Assembly: GCA_018823905.1 (NCBI GenBank)
Contig: JAHJHL010000044.1
Span: 1-40,149 of the forward strand
Direction: 5' to 3'
Length of the DNA stretch: 40,149 bases
From: Alphaproteobacteria bacterium
GTDB taxonomy: Bacteria; Pseudomonadota; Alphaproteobacteria; Sphingomonadales; Sphingomonadaceae
Below the pieces are notes generated by a model, which was not told the DNA's origin, did no database searches, and saw only the letters and a list, made by a program, of their open reading frames with translations. Below, one piece after another: positions 24,497 through 35,192 of this stretch (within the stretch, counting starts at the first letter, position 1; every line of letters begins with the position of its first letter). The translations under genes were made by a program, and so were the position numbers.

Positions 24497-25102
24497 TCAG
24501 CCGACGTGCGTCAATTCGGCCACGCGGATCGCTTTCGATGCCAGCAACGGTTCGATGATCCGCTGGATCCGGTGCGCGCGGGGAGAGCCGACGGCGATGT
24601 TGAACAGGCTGTTGGCGATGACGTCGGCGATCTGCACCCCATCGCTGCGATGGCTGTCGGCGAGCGAGGCGCGGCCCCATGCGCCGAGGCCAGCCTGGAT
24701 CTCTTCGCGGACCTTGCCGAGAATCGTCGGATCGTAGCGTCCGTCGTCGATCACGACATCGGTGCAGACGCCGCCCGTTTCGGGCAGCCATCGCCCGACC
24801 GCGAGGTTGAGGAGGGCGGCATAGACCGACAGGTCGCTGGGGACCGGGCCACCCGGCTTTCCGCCGATCGTGTCGCGCTTGGCTACCGCGACCCAGGCGC
24901 GGCCACTGGCGCGGTCGAACAGTTCCAGCAGATAGGCGCGTTCGACGACGCTGATCCGGCTGCCTTTGAGTTCACCGTGCAGGCCGGTGACGCTGCGAAA
25001 TCGCGCGTGAATATCGGCGGCGACCTGCGGAGTCAGCATGACCGCGGCAAAGGTCATCGCACCGGCATTGAGCCCACCCGATTCGTCGCAGTAAATCGTC
25101 AC
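24497..25102 (-). CDS. DUF3800-like protein
   Basis: This 201-residue protein starts TIYCDESGG after a GTG codon. It contains acidic strands VCTDVVIDDGRYD and the C-terminal SHRSDGVQIADVIANSLF, the DUF3800 signature DES...D...QxAD, which recalls an RNase H-like fold. DUF3800 proteins are often found near mobile elements or defence genes, but no such neighbours exist here. The GTG at 25102, 19 bases past the upstream stop, is chosen because it puts the family start at residue 1. A longer start overlapping the upstream gene cannot be excluded. No good Shine-Dalgarno sequence is seen. The biochemical role is unknown. Confidence 0.68.
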   Translation of the reverse strand: MTIYCDESGGLNAGAMTFAAVMLTPQVAADIHARFRSVTGLHGELKGSRISVVERAYLLELFDRASGRAWVAVAKRDTIGGKPGGPVPSDLSVYAALLNLAVGRWLPETGGVCTDVVIDDGRYDPTILGKVREEIQAGLGAWGRASLADSHRSDGVQIADVIANSLFNIAVGSPRAHRIQRIIEPLLASKAIRVAELTHVG

Positions 25103-25121
25103 CGGCTGTGCGGCCGTTGAT

Positions 25122-25607
25122 TCACCGGACGCGGCCGAAGAAGGCGACCGAGCGGCTTTGCCCCGCGGGGACCGCATCGGGCCATACCCAGCGGACATGC
25201 GTGACGTCGGGAGCGGCGGCAGGGCGAGGTGCAACGCCTGTGACGGCGATCGTCAGTGCGGCGAGCGCGCCGAACGTCTTGCCGCCATCGACCGAGAGGG
25301 CGAATCCTGAGGTGTCATTTGTGCCATCAAATACCAGCGCCTGGGGAATCGGATTGGTCAGATTGACCCCCGCCGCAGGAGCGGCAGCATTGTTGGTGAA
25401 GGTGAGCGTCAGGCGGATCCGGTCGCCAGGCACGACGACATCGGGCGTGGTGTAGGTTTTCTCGCCCTCGCGGCCATCAATGACCGGTCCCGATTTTTCC
25501 AGTTCGACCTTGTTCGTCAGCACGCCGGTGCCCTGCGCCGCTGCGGGCTGAGTGCCCATCGCCAAGGCGGCGGCCAGCGTCATTATCGTCCACGATTTAC
25601 CGATCAT
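25122..25607 (-). CDS. Exported DUF11-like repeat protein
   Basis: The 161-residue product has a signal peptide (MIGKSWTIMTLAAALAMG, cleaved after PAAAQ). It is then one Ig-like beta domain with VVVPGDRIRLTLTFTNNAAAPA and LTNPIPQALVF. This is the conserved-repeat/DUF11 pattern found in bacterial surface and cell-wall proteins (xxPGDxxxYTxTxxNxG...). A very good AAAGGAGA Shine-Dalgarno sequence precedes GTG 25610 and ATG 25607. Either could start translation. It probably works in the periplasm or at the outer surface. It follows a small exported protein gene by 29 bases and precedes the DUF3800 gene, suggesting a common transcript. Confidence 0.8.
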   Translation of the reverse strand: MIGKSWTIMTLAAALAMGTQPAAAQGTGVLTNKVELEKSGPVIDGREGEKTYTTPDVVVPGDRIRLTLTFTNNAAAPAAGVNLTNPIPQALVFDGTNDTSGFALSVDGGKTFGALAALTIAVTGVAPRPAAAPDVTHVRWVWPDAVPAGQSRSVAFFGRVR

Positions 25608-25636
25608 CACCGTCTCCTTTATCGTTCCATGGCGGA

Positions 25637-26023
25637 TCAGACGGGGCAGGGGTAGCGTTTCTTCATCAGGGCATCGAATGCCGTGTGGATGCTGACGCGC
25701 TTGCGGACCGGCGCGGGATAAGACCGCAGATGGGAGATCCATTGATCGGGGGTGAGCGTCCCCGACTCCGGCGGGCAGCTGGTGGTTTTTCGGCCCGCGC
25801 GGCGATCGGCGTCGATGCGCGCCTTGTAGCGTTTGCCCGCGGCGATAACCTCGCCTTTCAGCCGGTTCCCCTGCGGGGTTGCCAACGCGAGCGGGCCAAG
25901 CCGGGCGAGCGAATCGGCGCGCATCAGAAAGGCGGCGACGCTCATGTCACCCGGCGCCATCGCGCACAGCAACGGCGCAGTGAGTAAGACAGGCAAGATG
26001 CGCGCGCGTTTCCCAAAGGTCAT
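25637..26023 (-). CDS. Small exported protein of unknown function
   Basis: A 128-residue product from ATG 26023 starts MTFGKRARILPVLLTAPLLCAMAPG, a basic and hydrophobic stretch that reads as a signal peptide. The mature part is helical and basic (AGKRYKARIDADRRAGRKTT). It has two cysteines, in SCPPESG and the C-terminal YPCPV, that could form a disulfide. I do not recognise the family. A TTG at 26047 is another possible start. It lies 48 bases after the ftsH stop and just before the DUF11-like gene, so it may belong to the same envelope-related transcript. Confidence 0.65.
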   Translation of the reverse strand: MTFGKRARILPVLLTAPLLCAMAPGDMSVAAFLMRADSLARLGPLALATPQGNRLKGEVIAAGKRYKARIDADRRAGRKTTSCPPESGTLTPDQWISHLRSYPAPVRKRVSIHTAFDALMKKRYPCPV

Positions 26024-26071
26024 GCGCCGCAACTTGCCGTCAGCCAATGAATAACCCCTGAATCGAGCGTG

Positions 26072-28018
<1,947 letters not shown>

Positions 28019-28099
28019 GCGGGTTCTTTCCTCATCGGCGCGGCAACGCGCTCCTACCCCGACAAGATAGGATAATCGGGTTAAATGACAATGAGGCAA

Positions 28100-29104
28100 T
28101 CAGGCCTTTTTGGGCAGTTTCCGGCGCGGCGCAGCAGAAATGCGCCAAATCGTCCCTTCAAAGCCGCGAACGGGGTCGATCAGCAGCGCGCCGACCATCG
28201 CGCGCTTGCCCTTGTGCATCGCGGCGACGACGCCATCGAGCGACGCGCCGCGGATCGCGAGCTGCGCCGCATTGGCGCGCAGGCGTAGGGCGACGATGCG
28301 GCGGAACATCTCGGGCGGATAGGATTCGTTGCGGATCACCGCGATGTCGGAGGCGTCGGGCCAGGACGCGATCAGGCGCTCGACCGCCCAGTCGAGCGCC
28401 TCGTCGGCCTCGGCGAGCCAGCCCGCCGAGCGCGCGGCGGCGGCGGGATCGAGGATCGTCTGTGATTTCAGCGCCTGCCGCAGCCGGGCGCGGTCGAAAC
28501 GATTATTGCTGTTCGACGGATCATCGACAAAGGGCAGGTCATTTTCAAGCGCCAGGCCGACCAGTTCGCTACGCCGCCAATGCAGCAACGGCCGCATCAC
28601 GACGCCATTACGCGCGCGAATCGCCGACAAGCCGCCGACACCGCTGGCACGGTTGAGCCGCATGACGATCGTTTCCAACTGATCGTCGGCATGATGCGCG
28701 GTGAGGATATGATCGAGCGCATTGGCGACGCGCCATTGGTCGAGCAGATGGTAGCGCTCGGCGCGCGCGGCGGCTTGCAGCGATCCTTTGATCGGCGCGG
28801 TAGGGCGCAATGTCGAATGCGGGATATGCTCGCGATTGCAGAAGCTCGCCACCATGCGCGCTTCCTCGTCCGAGCCTTTTCGCAGGCCGTGGTCGACCGT
28901 CGCCGCCCAGACTTGCCCGGGCAGCAGCGTCGCCATCAGCCAGAGCAGCGCCATGCTGTCGGGGCCGCCCGACACGGCGACGCCATAGTGCAAGTGGTGC
29001 CATTCGGGTCCGGCAAGCGCGCGTAGATCCCCCGCCAGCCGGTCGGCGCTGTCGCGGTCAGCAACCTGCTTTTGTTTTTGCGGCGGCTGCATCGGTTCGG
29101 ACAT
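28100..29104 (-). CDS. tilS: tRNA(Ile)-lysidine synthase
   Basis: The 334-residue product has the ATP-PP loop SGGPDSMALL near residue 45. The TilS set follows: DHGLRKGSDEEA, HADDQLETIVMRLNRASGVGGL and PFVDDPSNSNNRFDRARLR. It attaches lysine to cytidine 34 of tRNA-Ile(CAU), which makes it read AUA. This is an essential function. The start is uncertain: ATGs at 29104 and 29092 both overlap the cpoB end by 35-47 bases, and a longer frame to 29161 is less likely. The C-terminal domains seen in E. coli TilS are reduced, as is common in alphaproteobacteria. Confidence 0.92.
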   Translation of the reverse strand: MSEPMQPPQKQKQVADRDSADRLAGDLRALAGPEWHHLHYGVAVSGGPDSMALLWLMATLLPGQVWAATVDHGLRKGSDEEARMVASFCNREHIPHSTLRPTAPIKGSLQAAARAERYHLLDQWRVANALDHILTAHHADDQLETIVMRLNRASGVGGLSAIRARNGVVMRPLLHWRRSELVGLALENDLPFVDDPSNSNNRFDRARLRQALKSQTILDPAAAARSAGWLAEADEALDWAVERLIASWPDASDIAVIRNESYPPEMFRRIVALRLRANAAQLAIRGASLDGVVAAMHKGKRAMVGALLIDPVRGFEGTIWRISAAPRRKLPKKA

Positions 29105-29993
29105 CCTGCGGAGCCTTGTCACCATAGACTTCTTCAAGTTCGCGAAATGCCTTGCAGGCATCGGCCTTGCGACCCAGTTTATCGAGCGCGACCCCCATAT
29201 ACATCAGGCTGTGTGGCGCGCGCGCGCCGCTTGGGCGATCCTTGTAATTATTGTAGAAGGCGACAGCGGCGAGGCTGGGCTTGCCTTCGTCGAGATAGGC
29301 ACGGCCGAGCAGGTTCTGGGCAAAGCTGGCGTGACTGCTGCTTGGCCATTTGGTCACGACCTGTTTCAGCTGCGCCTGCGCTTCGGGGTACAGTTTCGCT
29401 TCCCACAGGCGATAGCCATAATCATAGGCATCCTTGGTCTCGTTGCCCGTCGAGGGAATCTCGACCTTCTTGACCAGCGCAAGCCGCGCCGCGCTGGTGG
29501 TCGTGGCCGCAGGTTTTGCCGCGGGCGGCTTCGTCGGCGTAGCGCTGGCTGTTGACGTGGTTGTTGGGGGTCGGACGGTCGGCGTGGTGACCGCGCTGGC
29601 GGGCGTTACAATGGCGGCAGGGTCAGACAGCCGCCTATCCATTTCGGCCTTGTAAGCGGTGAACTGCTTTTCGAGCTCGCGCAGCTGGAAGGCGTTCTGC
29701 TCGGTCTGGCCGGTCAGCGTCTGGAGCTGGCTTTCGAGAGCATCGACGCGCGCGGTCAGGTCGATCACCGGCGCATTGGTGCGCGCGCGTTCGCCGGGGG
29801 TGTTGTCGGGCGCAATCTCACCTTCGAAGAAAGTCGGGCTGCCGCCGGGGAAAACCGAACGCTGGACCGCTCGCATTTCCTTCTCCAGCCGTTCGACGCG
29901 TTTGCCGATCGCCGCGTCCTGCGCCGCGGCGGGCATCGTCGCCGCAAGCGTCCCGATTGCCGCACCAAGAAGAATAATCTGACGCATTTTCAT
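29058..29993 (-). CDS. cpoB: Tol-Pal system protein CpoB/YbgF
   Basis: This 311-residue exported protein has a signal peptide MKMRQIILLGAAIGTLAATMPAAAQ. A coiled-coil segment follows (VERLEKEMRAVQRSV, and later VDALESQLQTLTGQTEQN), then a Thr/Pro/Ala-rich linker. The C-terminal TPR domain has KDAYDYGYRLWEAKLYPEA, FAQNLLGRAYLDEGK and AFYNNYKDRPSGARAPHSL. CpoB links peptidoglycan synthesis by PBP1b with Tol-Pal during division in E. coli. The TolQRAB-Pal genes are not in the window. ATG 29993 was chosen because it gives a normal signal peptide. tilS overlaps its 3' end. Confidence 0.92.
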   Translation of the reverse strand: MKMRQIILLGAAIGTLAATMPAAAQDAAIGKRVERLEKEMRAVQRSVFPGGSPTFFEGEIAPDNTPGERARTNAPVIDLTARVDALESQLQTLTGQTEQNAFQLRELEKQFTAYKAEMDRRLSDPAAIVTPASAVTTPTVRPPTTTSTASATPTKPPAAKPAATTTSAARLALVKKVEIPSTGNETKDAYDYGYRLWEAKLYPEAQAQLKQVVTKWPSSSHASFAQNLLGRAYLDEGKPSLAAVAFYNNYKDRPSGARAPHSLMYMGVALDKLGRKADACKAFRELEEVYGDKAPQDVRTDAAAAKTKAGC

Positions 29994-30107
29994 TTGCCGT
30001 TCGGCCCCCACCAATTAACCATTTTGCTGTTCATAACGCGGCAAAGCGCGCCAGCGCAAACCCATTTCGGTCTGCCGCCGCTCCCGCCGCCTTGAAAGTC
30101 AGACGCT

Positions 30108-30974
30108 TCAGCCCTTTGGCTGTGCCTTTGTCACCGCTGCCGCGGGATTTTGTGCAACATTGCCTTCGGCACGCGCCACCAGATCGGCAGGCTTGAGCGA
30201 AACGCCCTTGACCAACGTGTCGGCGGGGCCAATCGCCCCGACGTCGCGGCCGCCAACGGTCACCTTCAGCGCCTGCGGAATGCTGGTACGCAGCGTGAAC
30301 TGTTCGATATATTCGGGCGGCACCTGATAGGTTTCGCCGGGATCGAGCGTGCGCCAGTTTTCGGTTTTGCCCGCCGCGTCATCGAACCCGATCCAGACTT
30401 CCGAGATGCCCGTCAACACTACCGGCGCATTGGCGGCGATCGCCGACGCAGTGGCACCGGTTGTGGTCGTCGGAGCGACGGCGGCGTTGCTTTGGGGTGC
30501 CTCCGACTCGTCGGCGGCGCGGTTCTGCGCGGCGATCAGCGCTTCGCCGGGCTCGACCGACAGAAAACGCCACACGCCATAGGCCGACGCCAGAAGCAGC
30601 GCGATGATTACCAGTGTCCATGTCATCCGGGCGGTGGGTAGGCGAGCCGGGTCTGTGGGTTCATAAGCTTCGTACAGCGGCCGCGCGCCATAGGCGTCTT
30701 CTTCGAGTTCGCGGCGCACTGCGGCGCCGACCTCGGCCTCGGGCAAGTCAACGGCGCGGGCGTAGGCGCGCGCAAAACCGGTGACATAGGTTCGCCCCGG
30801 AAGTTCAGAAAAATCGGACTTCTCGATTGCAGACAGGTGACGCTGGGTGATCCGCGTGCGCGTCGCCACATCGGCAAGCGACAATCCCGCGGCCTCCCGG
30901 GCCAGCCGAAGCCGATCGCCGGTACGCGTGATCGCCAGCTCGCCCTGCTCCGGGGCGACGTCCTCGTCTGTCAT
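30108..30974 (-). CDS. RodZ-like helix-turn-helix membrane protein
   Basis: This 288-residue protein has an N-terminal XRE-like helix-turn-helix (RLRLAREAAGLSLADVATRT, ending in the LPGRTYVTGFARAYA segment typical of RodZ). It has a single transmembrane helix (MTWTLVIIALLLASAYGVWRF, about residues 120-140) and a periplasmic DUF4115 beta domain (VLTGISEVWIGFDDAAGK). RodZ ties MreB filaments to the membrane and shapes the cell. The GGAGACAG Shine-Dalgarno sequence supports ATG 30974 over an upstream in-frame start. It lies upstream of cpoB in the same direction. mreB is not nearby, so the role is taken from the domain layout. Confidence 0.88.
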   Translation of the reverse strand: MTDEDVAPEQGELAITRTGDRLRLAREAAGLSLADVATRTRITQRHLSAIEKSDFSELPGRTYVTGFARAYARAVDLPEAEVGAAVRRELEEDAYGARPLYEAYEPTDPARLPTARMTWTLVIIALLLASAYGVWRFLSVEPGEALIAAQNRAADESEAPQSNAAVAPTTTTGATASAIAANAPVVLTGISEVWIGFDDAAGKTENWRTLDPGETYQVPPEYIEQFTLRTSIPQALKVTVGGRDVGAIGPADTLVKGVSLKPADLVARAEGNVAQNPAAAVTKAQPKG

Positions 30975-31069
30975 TACTGTCTCCGCGCCGGTCGGTTGCA
31001 ACCCGTGTCGACCGTGTCGCACTGTTCATCGCACTGACGAACCGAAAAAGTCAAATGAAGTTCGGCGAA

Positions 31070-31105
31070 CGAACGGCTGAAAAGAAGCCTTATTACGCCC
31101 GTTCG
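31070..31105. terminator. Weak inverted repeat downstream of hslU
   Basis: CGAACGG (31070-31076) pairs with CCGTTCG (31099-31105) with a 22-base loop that holds a smaller GGCT/AGCC stem. It lies between the hslU stop and the rodZ-like start. On the minus strand a pyrimidine-rich stretch follows some 20 bases later. Terminator function is possible but weakly supported. Confidence 0.3.
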
Positions 31106-31117
31106 AACCGGTGCGGG

Positions 31118-32419
31118 TCAAAGGACATATTTGCTGAGGTCGGTATCGCCGACAATCTCCGACAGCTGGCGTTCGACATAGGCCGCGTCGATGGCGAGGG
31201 TGGTACCCGACATATCTTCGGCGCCAAAGCTGACCTCTTCAACGAGCTTTTCCATGATCGTCTGGAGCCGCCGCGCGCCGATATTTTCGACGCGTTCGTT
31301 AACCTCGGCTGCGAGCTTTGCGACGCGCGCAATGGCGTCGTCGGTGAACGACAGTGTGACATCCTCAGTGCCGAGCAGCGCTGAATATTGTTCGGGCAGC
31401 CCCGCCTTGGTCTCGCTGAGGATACGGACGAAATCGCTTTCGGTGAGCGCGCTCAACTCGACGCGGATCGGCAAGCGGCCCTGGAGCTCGGGGAGCAGGT
31501 CGCTGGGTTTGGCTACATGAAAGGCGCCCGAGGCGATGAATAATATATGGTCGGTCTTCATCGGACCATATTTGGTTGCAACGGTGGTGCCTTCGATCAG
31601 CGGCAGCAGGTCGCGCTGGACGCCTTCGCGGCTCACCGACCCGCCGCGCTCGTCACTGACCGCGATCTTGTCGATTTCATCGAGGAAGACGATCCCATTG
31701 GCTTCGGCGTCGGCAAGCGCGATGCGCGCGACATCGTCCTGATCGAGGCGCTTGTCCTGCTCCTCTTCGATCAGCCGCGTCGCAGCCTCGATCACCTTGA
31801 GCTTGCGGCGCTTCTTGGGCGCGCCGCCCATGGCCTTGCCGAGCATGTCGGACAGGTTGATCATGCTCATCTGCCCGGGCTGACCCGGCAGTTCGAACGG
31901 CATGTTCGGCGCGTCGGCGACTTCGATCTCGACCTCGCTATCGTCGAGATGGCCTTCGCGGATGCGCTGGCGGAAACTCTGGCGCGTCGCCTCGCTCGCG
32001 CCCTTGCCAGTGAGTGCATCGAGCAGTCGTTCCATCGCGGCCTCTTCGGCGGAGGCGCGCACCGCTTCGCGGCGACGGTCCTTTTCGAGGCGCACGGCTT
32101 CCTCGACCAGGTCACGCGCGATCTGTTCGACGTCGCGGCCGACATAGCCGACTTCGGTGAATTTGGTCGCCTCGACCTTGATAAACGGTGCGTCGGCGAG
32201 CTTGGCCAGACGCCGCGAAATCTCGGTCTTGCCGCAGCCGGTGGGGCCGATCATCAGGATATTCTTCGGCGTCACTTCGTCGCGCAGGTCGGCGGACAGC
32301 TGCTGGCGGCGCCAGCGATTGCGCAGCGCCACGGCGACCGCGCGCTTGGCGGCATCCTGGCCGATGATATGCGTGTCGAGCGCAGCGACGATCGCCTTGG
32401 GAGTCAGGTCTTTGTTCAT
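31118..32419 (-). CDS. hslU: ATP-dependent protease ATPase subunit HslU
   Basis: This 433-residue AAA+ ATPase has the HslU start [20 protein letters not shown], Walker A GPTGCGKT (58-65), pore loop GYVGRDVE and Walker [12 protein letters not shown]. The I-domain lies in between, and the C-terminal [19 protein letters not shown] and LSKYVL fit the HslV-docking tail (E. coli DLSRFIL). It unfolds substrates and feeds them into HslV. It follows hslV by 5 bases, so the two are co-transcribed. Confidence 0.97.
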   Translation of the reverse strand: MNKDLTPKAIVAALDTHIIGQDAAKRAVAVALRNRWRRQQLSADLRDEVTPKNILMIGPTGCGKTEISRRLAKLADAPFIKVEATKFTEVGYVGRDVEQIARDLVEEAVRLEKDRRREAVRASAEEAAMERLLDALTGKGASEATRQSFRQRIREGHLDDSEVEIEVADAPNMPFELPGQPGQMSMINLSDMLGKAMGGAPKKRRKLKVIEAATRLIEEEQDKRLDQDDVARIALADAEANGIVFLDEIDKIAVSDERGGSVSREGVQRDLLPLIEGTTVATKYGPMKTDHILFIASGAFHVAKPSDLLPELQGRLPIRVELSALTESDFVRILSETKAGLPEQYSALLGTEDVTLSFTDDAIARVAKLAAEVNERVENIGARRLQTIMEKLVEEVSFGAEDMSGTTLAIDAAYVERQLSEIVGDTDLSKYVL

Positions 32420-32424
32420 CTGTT

Positions 32425-32991
32425 TTACGCCTGAGTTTCGATGGTTTCTTGGGTGAACTGATCGTTGGTATAGACGCAGATGTCGGCAGCGACCTGCATC
32501 GCTTTACGCACCAGCACCTCGGCGTCCGTTTCATATTCGGCGAGCGCGGTGGCCGCGGCGAGCGCGTAGTTGCCCCCCGAACCGATCGCGGCGATGCCGC
32601 CCTTGGGCTCGAGCACGTCGCCGTTGCCGGTGATGACCAAAGTCACCTCCTTGTCGGCGACGATCATCATCGCCTCGAGGTTGCGGAGATACTTGTCGGT
32701 GCGCCAGTCCTTGGCGAGTTCGACGGCGGCGCGCAGCAGCTGGCCGTTATGGCGTTCAAGCTTCGCTTCGAGCCGTTCAAAGAGCGTGAAGGCGTCGGCG
32801 GTGGCGCCCGCGAAGCCGCCAATGACGCTGCCGTCGTGGAGGCGCCGCACCTTGCGCGCATTGGGCTTCATCACTGTCTGGCCCATCGACACTTGGCCGT
32901 CGCCGATGACGACGACCCTGTCAGCTGTGCGGGCGGAAAGGATGGTGGTTCCGTGCCAGGGCGCGGCACTTTGCGCGTGAGGATTGGTCAT
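32425..32991 (-). CDS. hslV: ATP-dependent protease subunit HslV
   Basis: The 188-residue precursor has a propeptide of 14 residues before Thr15 in [11 protein letters not shown]. Thr15 becomes the N-terminal nucleophile after cleavage. Conserved features are [37 protein letters not shown] and [22 protein letters not shown]. It forms the peptidase chamber of the HslVU complex, a two-ring hexameric relative of the proteasome beta subunit. ATG 32991 is the family start. A longer frame to 33027 is rejected. The manA-like gene ends 55 bases upstream in the same direction. Confidence 0.97.
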   Translation of the reverse strand: MTNPHAQSAAPWHGTTILSARTADRVVVIGDGQVSMGQTVMKPNARKVRRLHDGSVIGGFAGATADAFTLFERLEAKLERHNGQLLRAAVELAKDWRTDKYLRNLEAMMIVADKEVTLVITGNGDVLEPKGGIAAIGSGGNYALAAATALAEYETDAEVLVRKAMQVAADICVYTNDQFTQETIETQA

Positions 32992-33046
32992 GCGGCGCGA
33001 TATGGGAGATCGCGGGCGGGGCCGCAAGGGGAGGGCGATGCGCCGG

Positions 33047-33883
33047 TCAGGCGGCCCAGCACAGCAGGGCGCGGCCGCGGGGCGCGATTTGGATGCGTGA
33101 GGCGTCGTCGAGCAGAACGGCTTCGCCGAGTCGCACCATTTCGTCGGCGGCTCGGCATCCCGCAGACAGCGGGACGAAGGTCAGTTCGCCCTTGGCATCC
33201 TCGACTGCGGCGGGATCGATCGGCCCGGTCAGGTGAAGTACATGGAAATAGGGACCGCTGACCAGTTTGGTGGTGGCATCAACATGACAGTCGCGGGGAT
33301 CGGCTGCGGCGGAGACGCGCGCAACGGCCAGCCCCGCGTCGAGGTGAAGTTCGCGCGGGCGCCCATAGTCGTACAGGCGGTAGGTGCGGTCGATATTCTG
33401 CTGGACTTCGACAATTGTCAGCCCCGCGCCAATCGCGTGAATAGTGCCCGCCGGGTTATAAACGAAATCGTTCGTTTCGGCGGCGCGCCAGTCGATCATA
33501 TCGACAATTGACCCGTCGAGCGCCGCCGCGCGCAGGGTGATGCGGTCCGTATCGACCGCCAATCCCGCGCCAAGTTCGGCGTCAGCGTCGGCCGCCAGCA
33601 CGAGCCAGCATTCATCCTTGCCGCGGGGAAGCCCCGCAGATTTTGCGGCGGCTTCGTCGGGATGCACCTGAATCGACAGCCGTTCCGACGTGAACAAAAA
33701 TTTGACCATCAGCGGCGCGGCGTCGCCATCGGGATGGGCAAACCAGATTTCGCCGATCCGGCGGCCGTCGAAATCGCCGAAATCGGCTGGAACATCGTCG
33801 CGGCCCCACGGCTTTTCGACCACGAGCCGTTGCAGCCGCCGAAGGGGTCCGGCGGTGCGATGAAGTCGGGGACGGCGAGCCAT
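33047..33883 (-). CDS. manA: Type I mannose-6-phosphate isomerase (ManA-like)
   Basis: The 278-residue cupin metalloenzyme has a zinc set in [12 protein letters not shown] (Gln/His), GKDECWLVL (Glu) and [10 protein letters not shown] (His). This is the short class typical of alphaproteobacteria, without the helical insert of E. coli ManA. It interconverts fructose-6-phosphate and mannose-6-phosphate, the entry to GDP-mannose and other surface sugars. ATG 33883 is 13 bases past the wecC stop. No Shine-Dalgarno sequence is visible, so translation may depend on coupling to wecC. Its position after wecB and wecC supports a role in polysaccharide synthesis. Confidence 0.85.
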   Translation of the reverse strand: MARRPRLHRTAGPLRRLQRLVVEKPWGRDDVPADFGDFDGRRIGEIWFAHPDGDAAPLMVKFLFTSERLSIQVHPDEAAAKSAGLPRGKDECWLVLAADADAELGAGLAVDTDRITLRAAALDGSIVDMIDWRAAETNDFVYNPAGTIHAIGAGLTIVEVQQNIDRTYRLYDYGRPRELHLDAGLAVARVSAAADPRDCHVDATTKLVSGPYFHVLHLTGPIDPAAVEDAKGELTFVPLSAGCRAADEMVRLGEAVLLDDASRIQIAPRGRALLCWAA

Positions 33884-33896
33884 GTACAAGGAGGGG

Positions 33897-35192
33897 TCAG
33901 GCCGCGCGATGAAGCTGGCTGACGCCCGCCGCATTCGGTTGGTCGAGCCACAGGCCGCGGGTGTCATAGACGATCTTGTCGCTCCGTTCTTCGGGCGGGA
34001 TCGATTTGAACAGCTCGTGATCGACCAGCACGATCAGGATTTCACAGGCGGCTAGCGCGCTGTCGAGATCGATCAGCTCGGCGCCGGTCCCGGCAAACTC
34101 CATCGGCAGGTCGCGTGCATAGGGCTCGACGATCTGGATCTGCTTGCCGAACCGGCGTGCCAGCGCCGCTGCGACCTCGACTGCGGGGCTTTCCCGGAAA
34201 TCGTCGATATTGGGTTTGAAGGCGAGGCCTAAGCAGGCGATGCGGGCTTGGGGATGCTGGGACACCAGCATTTCGGCGGCGCCGATGACATGCGCGGTCT
34301 TGGCGAGGTTGACCTCGCGCGCGGTACGGATCAGGCGGCTATGCTCGGGCGCACCATGGACAAGGAACCAGGGATCGACCGCGATGCAATGGCCGCCAAC
34401 GCCGGGGCCGGGCTGCAGGATATTGACGCGCGGGTGGCGGTTGGCGAGGCGGATGACCTCCCACACATCGACCCCCATCTGCTCGGCCATCATCGACAGC
34501 TCGTTGGCAAATGCGATGTTGACGTCGCGGTAGCTGTTCTCGACCAGCTTGACCATTTCGGCGGCGCGCGCCGAGGTGGTGACGCACGCGCCGCGCACGA
34601 ACTGGCGGTAAAAGGTCATCGCGCGGCGGGCGCAGCGCGGGGTTATGCCACCGATGCAGCGGTCGTTATCGACCAGCTCGACGAGGATACGACCCGGCAA
34701 CACACGCTCGGGGCAATAGGCGACGAAGATGTCGGCGGCGCCCGTGCAGGCGCCGGGAACTTTGAGGTCGGGACGCAGCTCGGCGAGCAGCGCGGCGACC
34801 TTTTCGGTCGTACCGACGGGTGAGGTCGATTCGAGGATGACCAGATTGCCCGCCTCGAGTTTTGGCGCAATTGCACGCGCGGCGGAGAGCACGTAGCCGA
34901 TGTCGGGGCGATATTCGTCATCGTGCGGGGTCGGGACCGCAATGACAAAGGTGCCGGCGGGCGCGACGTCGGTCGACGCGACCAGCGCGCCGCGCGCAAC
35001 GACGCCCTGGACCAGGCCGTCGAGATCGACTTCCTCGATATGCACCTTGCCGTTGTTGACGGTGTCGACGACGTGCTGGCTGACATCGACGCCCGTCACC
35101 TTGCAGCCCGAGCGCGCGATCAACGCTGCGGTGGGCAGGCCGATATAGCCCAGCCCGAGGACCGTAACCGTTTGTTCGCTATCGATGGGCAC
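33897..35192 (-). CDS. wecC: UDP-N-acetyl-D-mannosamine dehydrogenase
   Basis: The 431-residue UDP-sugar 6-dehydrogenase begins VPIDSEQTVTVLGLGYIGLPTAALIA with the GLGYIG dinucleotide loop. It has LESTSPVGTTEKVAA, YCPERVLPGR, VKLVENSYRDVNIAFANEL and the catalytic Cys in GPGVGGHCIAVDPWFL. It oxidises UDP-ManNAc to UDP-ManNAcA with NAD. GTG 35192 with GGAG about 10 bases upstream is the best start and overlaps the wecB end by 14 bases. A longer frame to 35435 is antisense-like sequence inside wecB and is rejected. Together with wecB it makes an acidic amino sugar for surface glycan. Confidence 0.93.
   Translation of the reverse strand: MPIDSEQTVTVLGLGYIGLPTAALIARSGCKVTGVDVSQHVVDTVNNGKVHIEEVDLDGLVQGVVARGALVASTDVAPAGTFVIAVPTPHDDEYRPDIGYVLSAARAIAPKLEAGNLVILESTSPVGTTEKVAALLAELRPDLKVPGACTGAADIFVAYCPERVLPGRILVELVDNDRCIGGITPRCARRAMTFYRQFVRGACVTTSARAAEMVKLVENSYRDVNIAFANELSMMAEQMGVDVWEVIRLANRHPRVNILQPGPGVGGHCIAVDPWFLVHGAPEHSRLIRTAREVNLAKTAHVIGAAEMLVSQHPQARIACLGLAFKPNIDDFRESPAVEVAAALARRFGKQIQIVEPYARDLPMEFAGTGAELIDLDSALAACEILIVLVDHELFKSIPPEERSDKIVYDTRGLWLDQPNAAGVSQLHRAA

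Noticed and set aside
33909-34055. Short plus-strand frame preceded by AAGGAGGGG, antisense to wecC
   Set aside because: The ribosome-site match is good, but it is 48 residues long, fully inside wecC, and has no protein-like pattern. It is probably chance.
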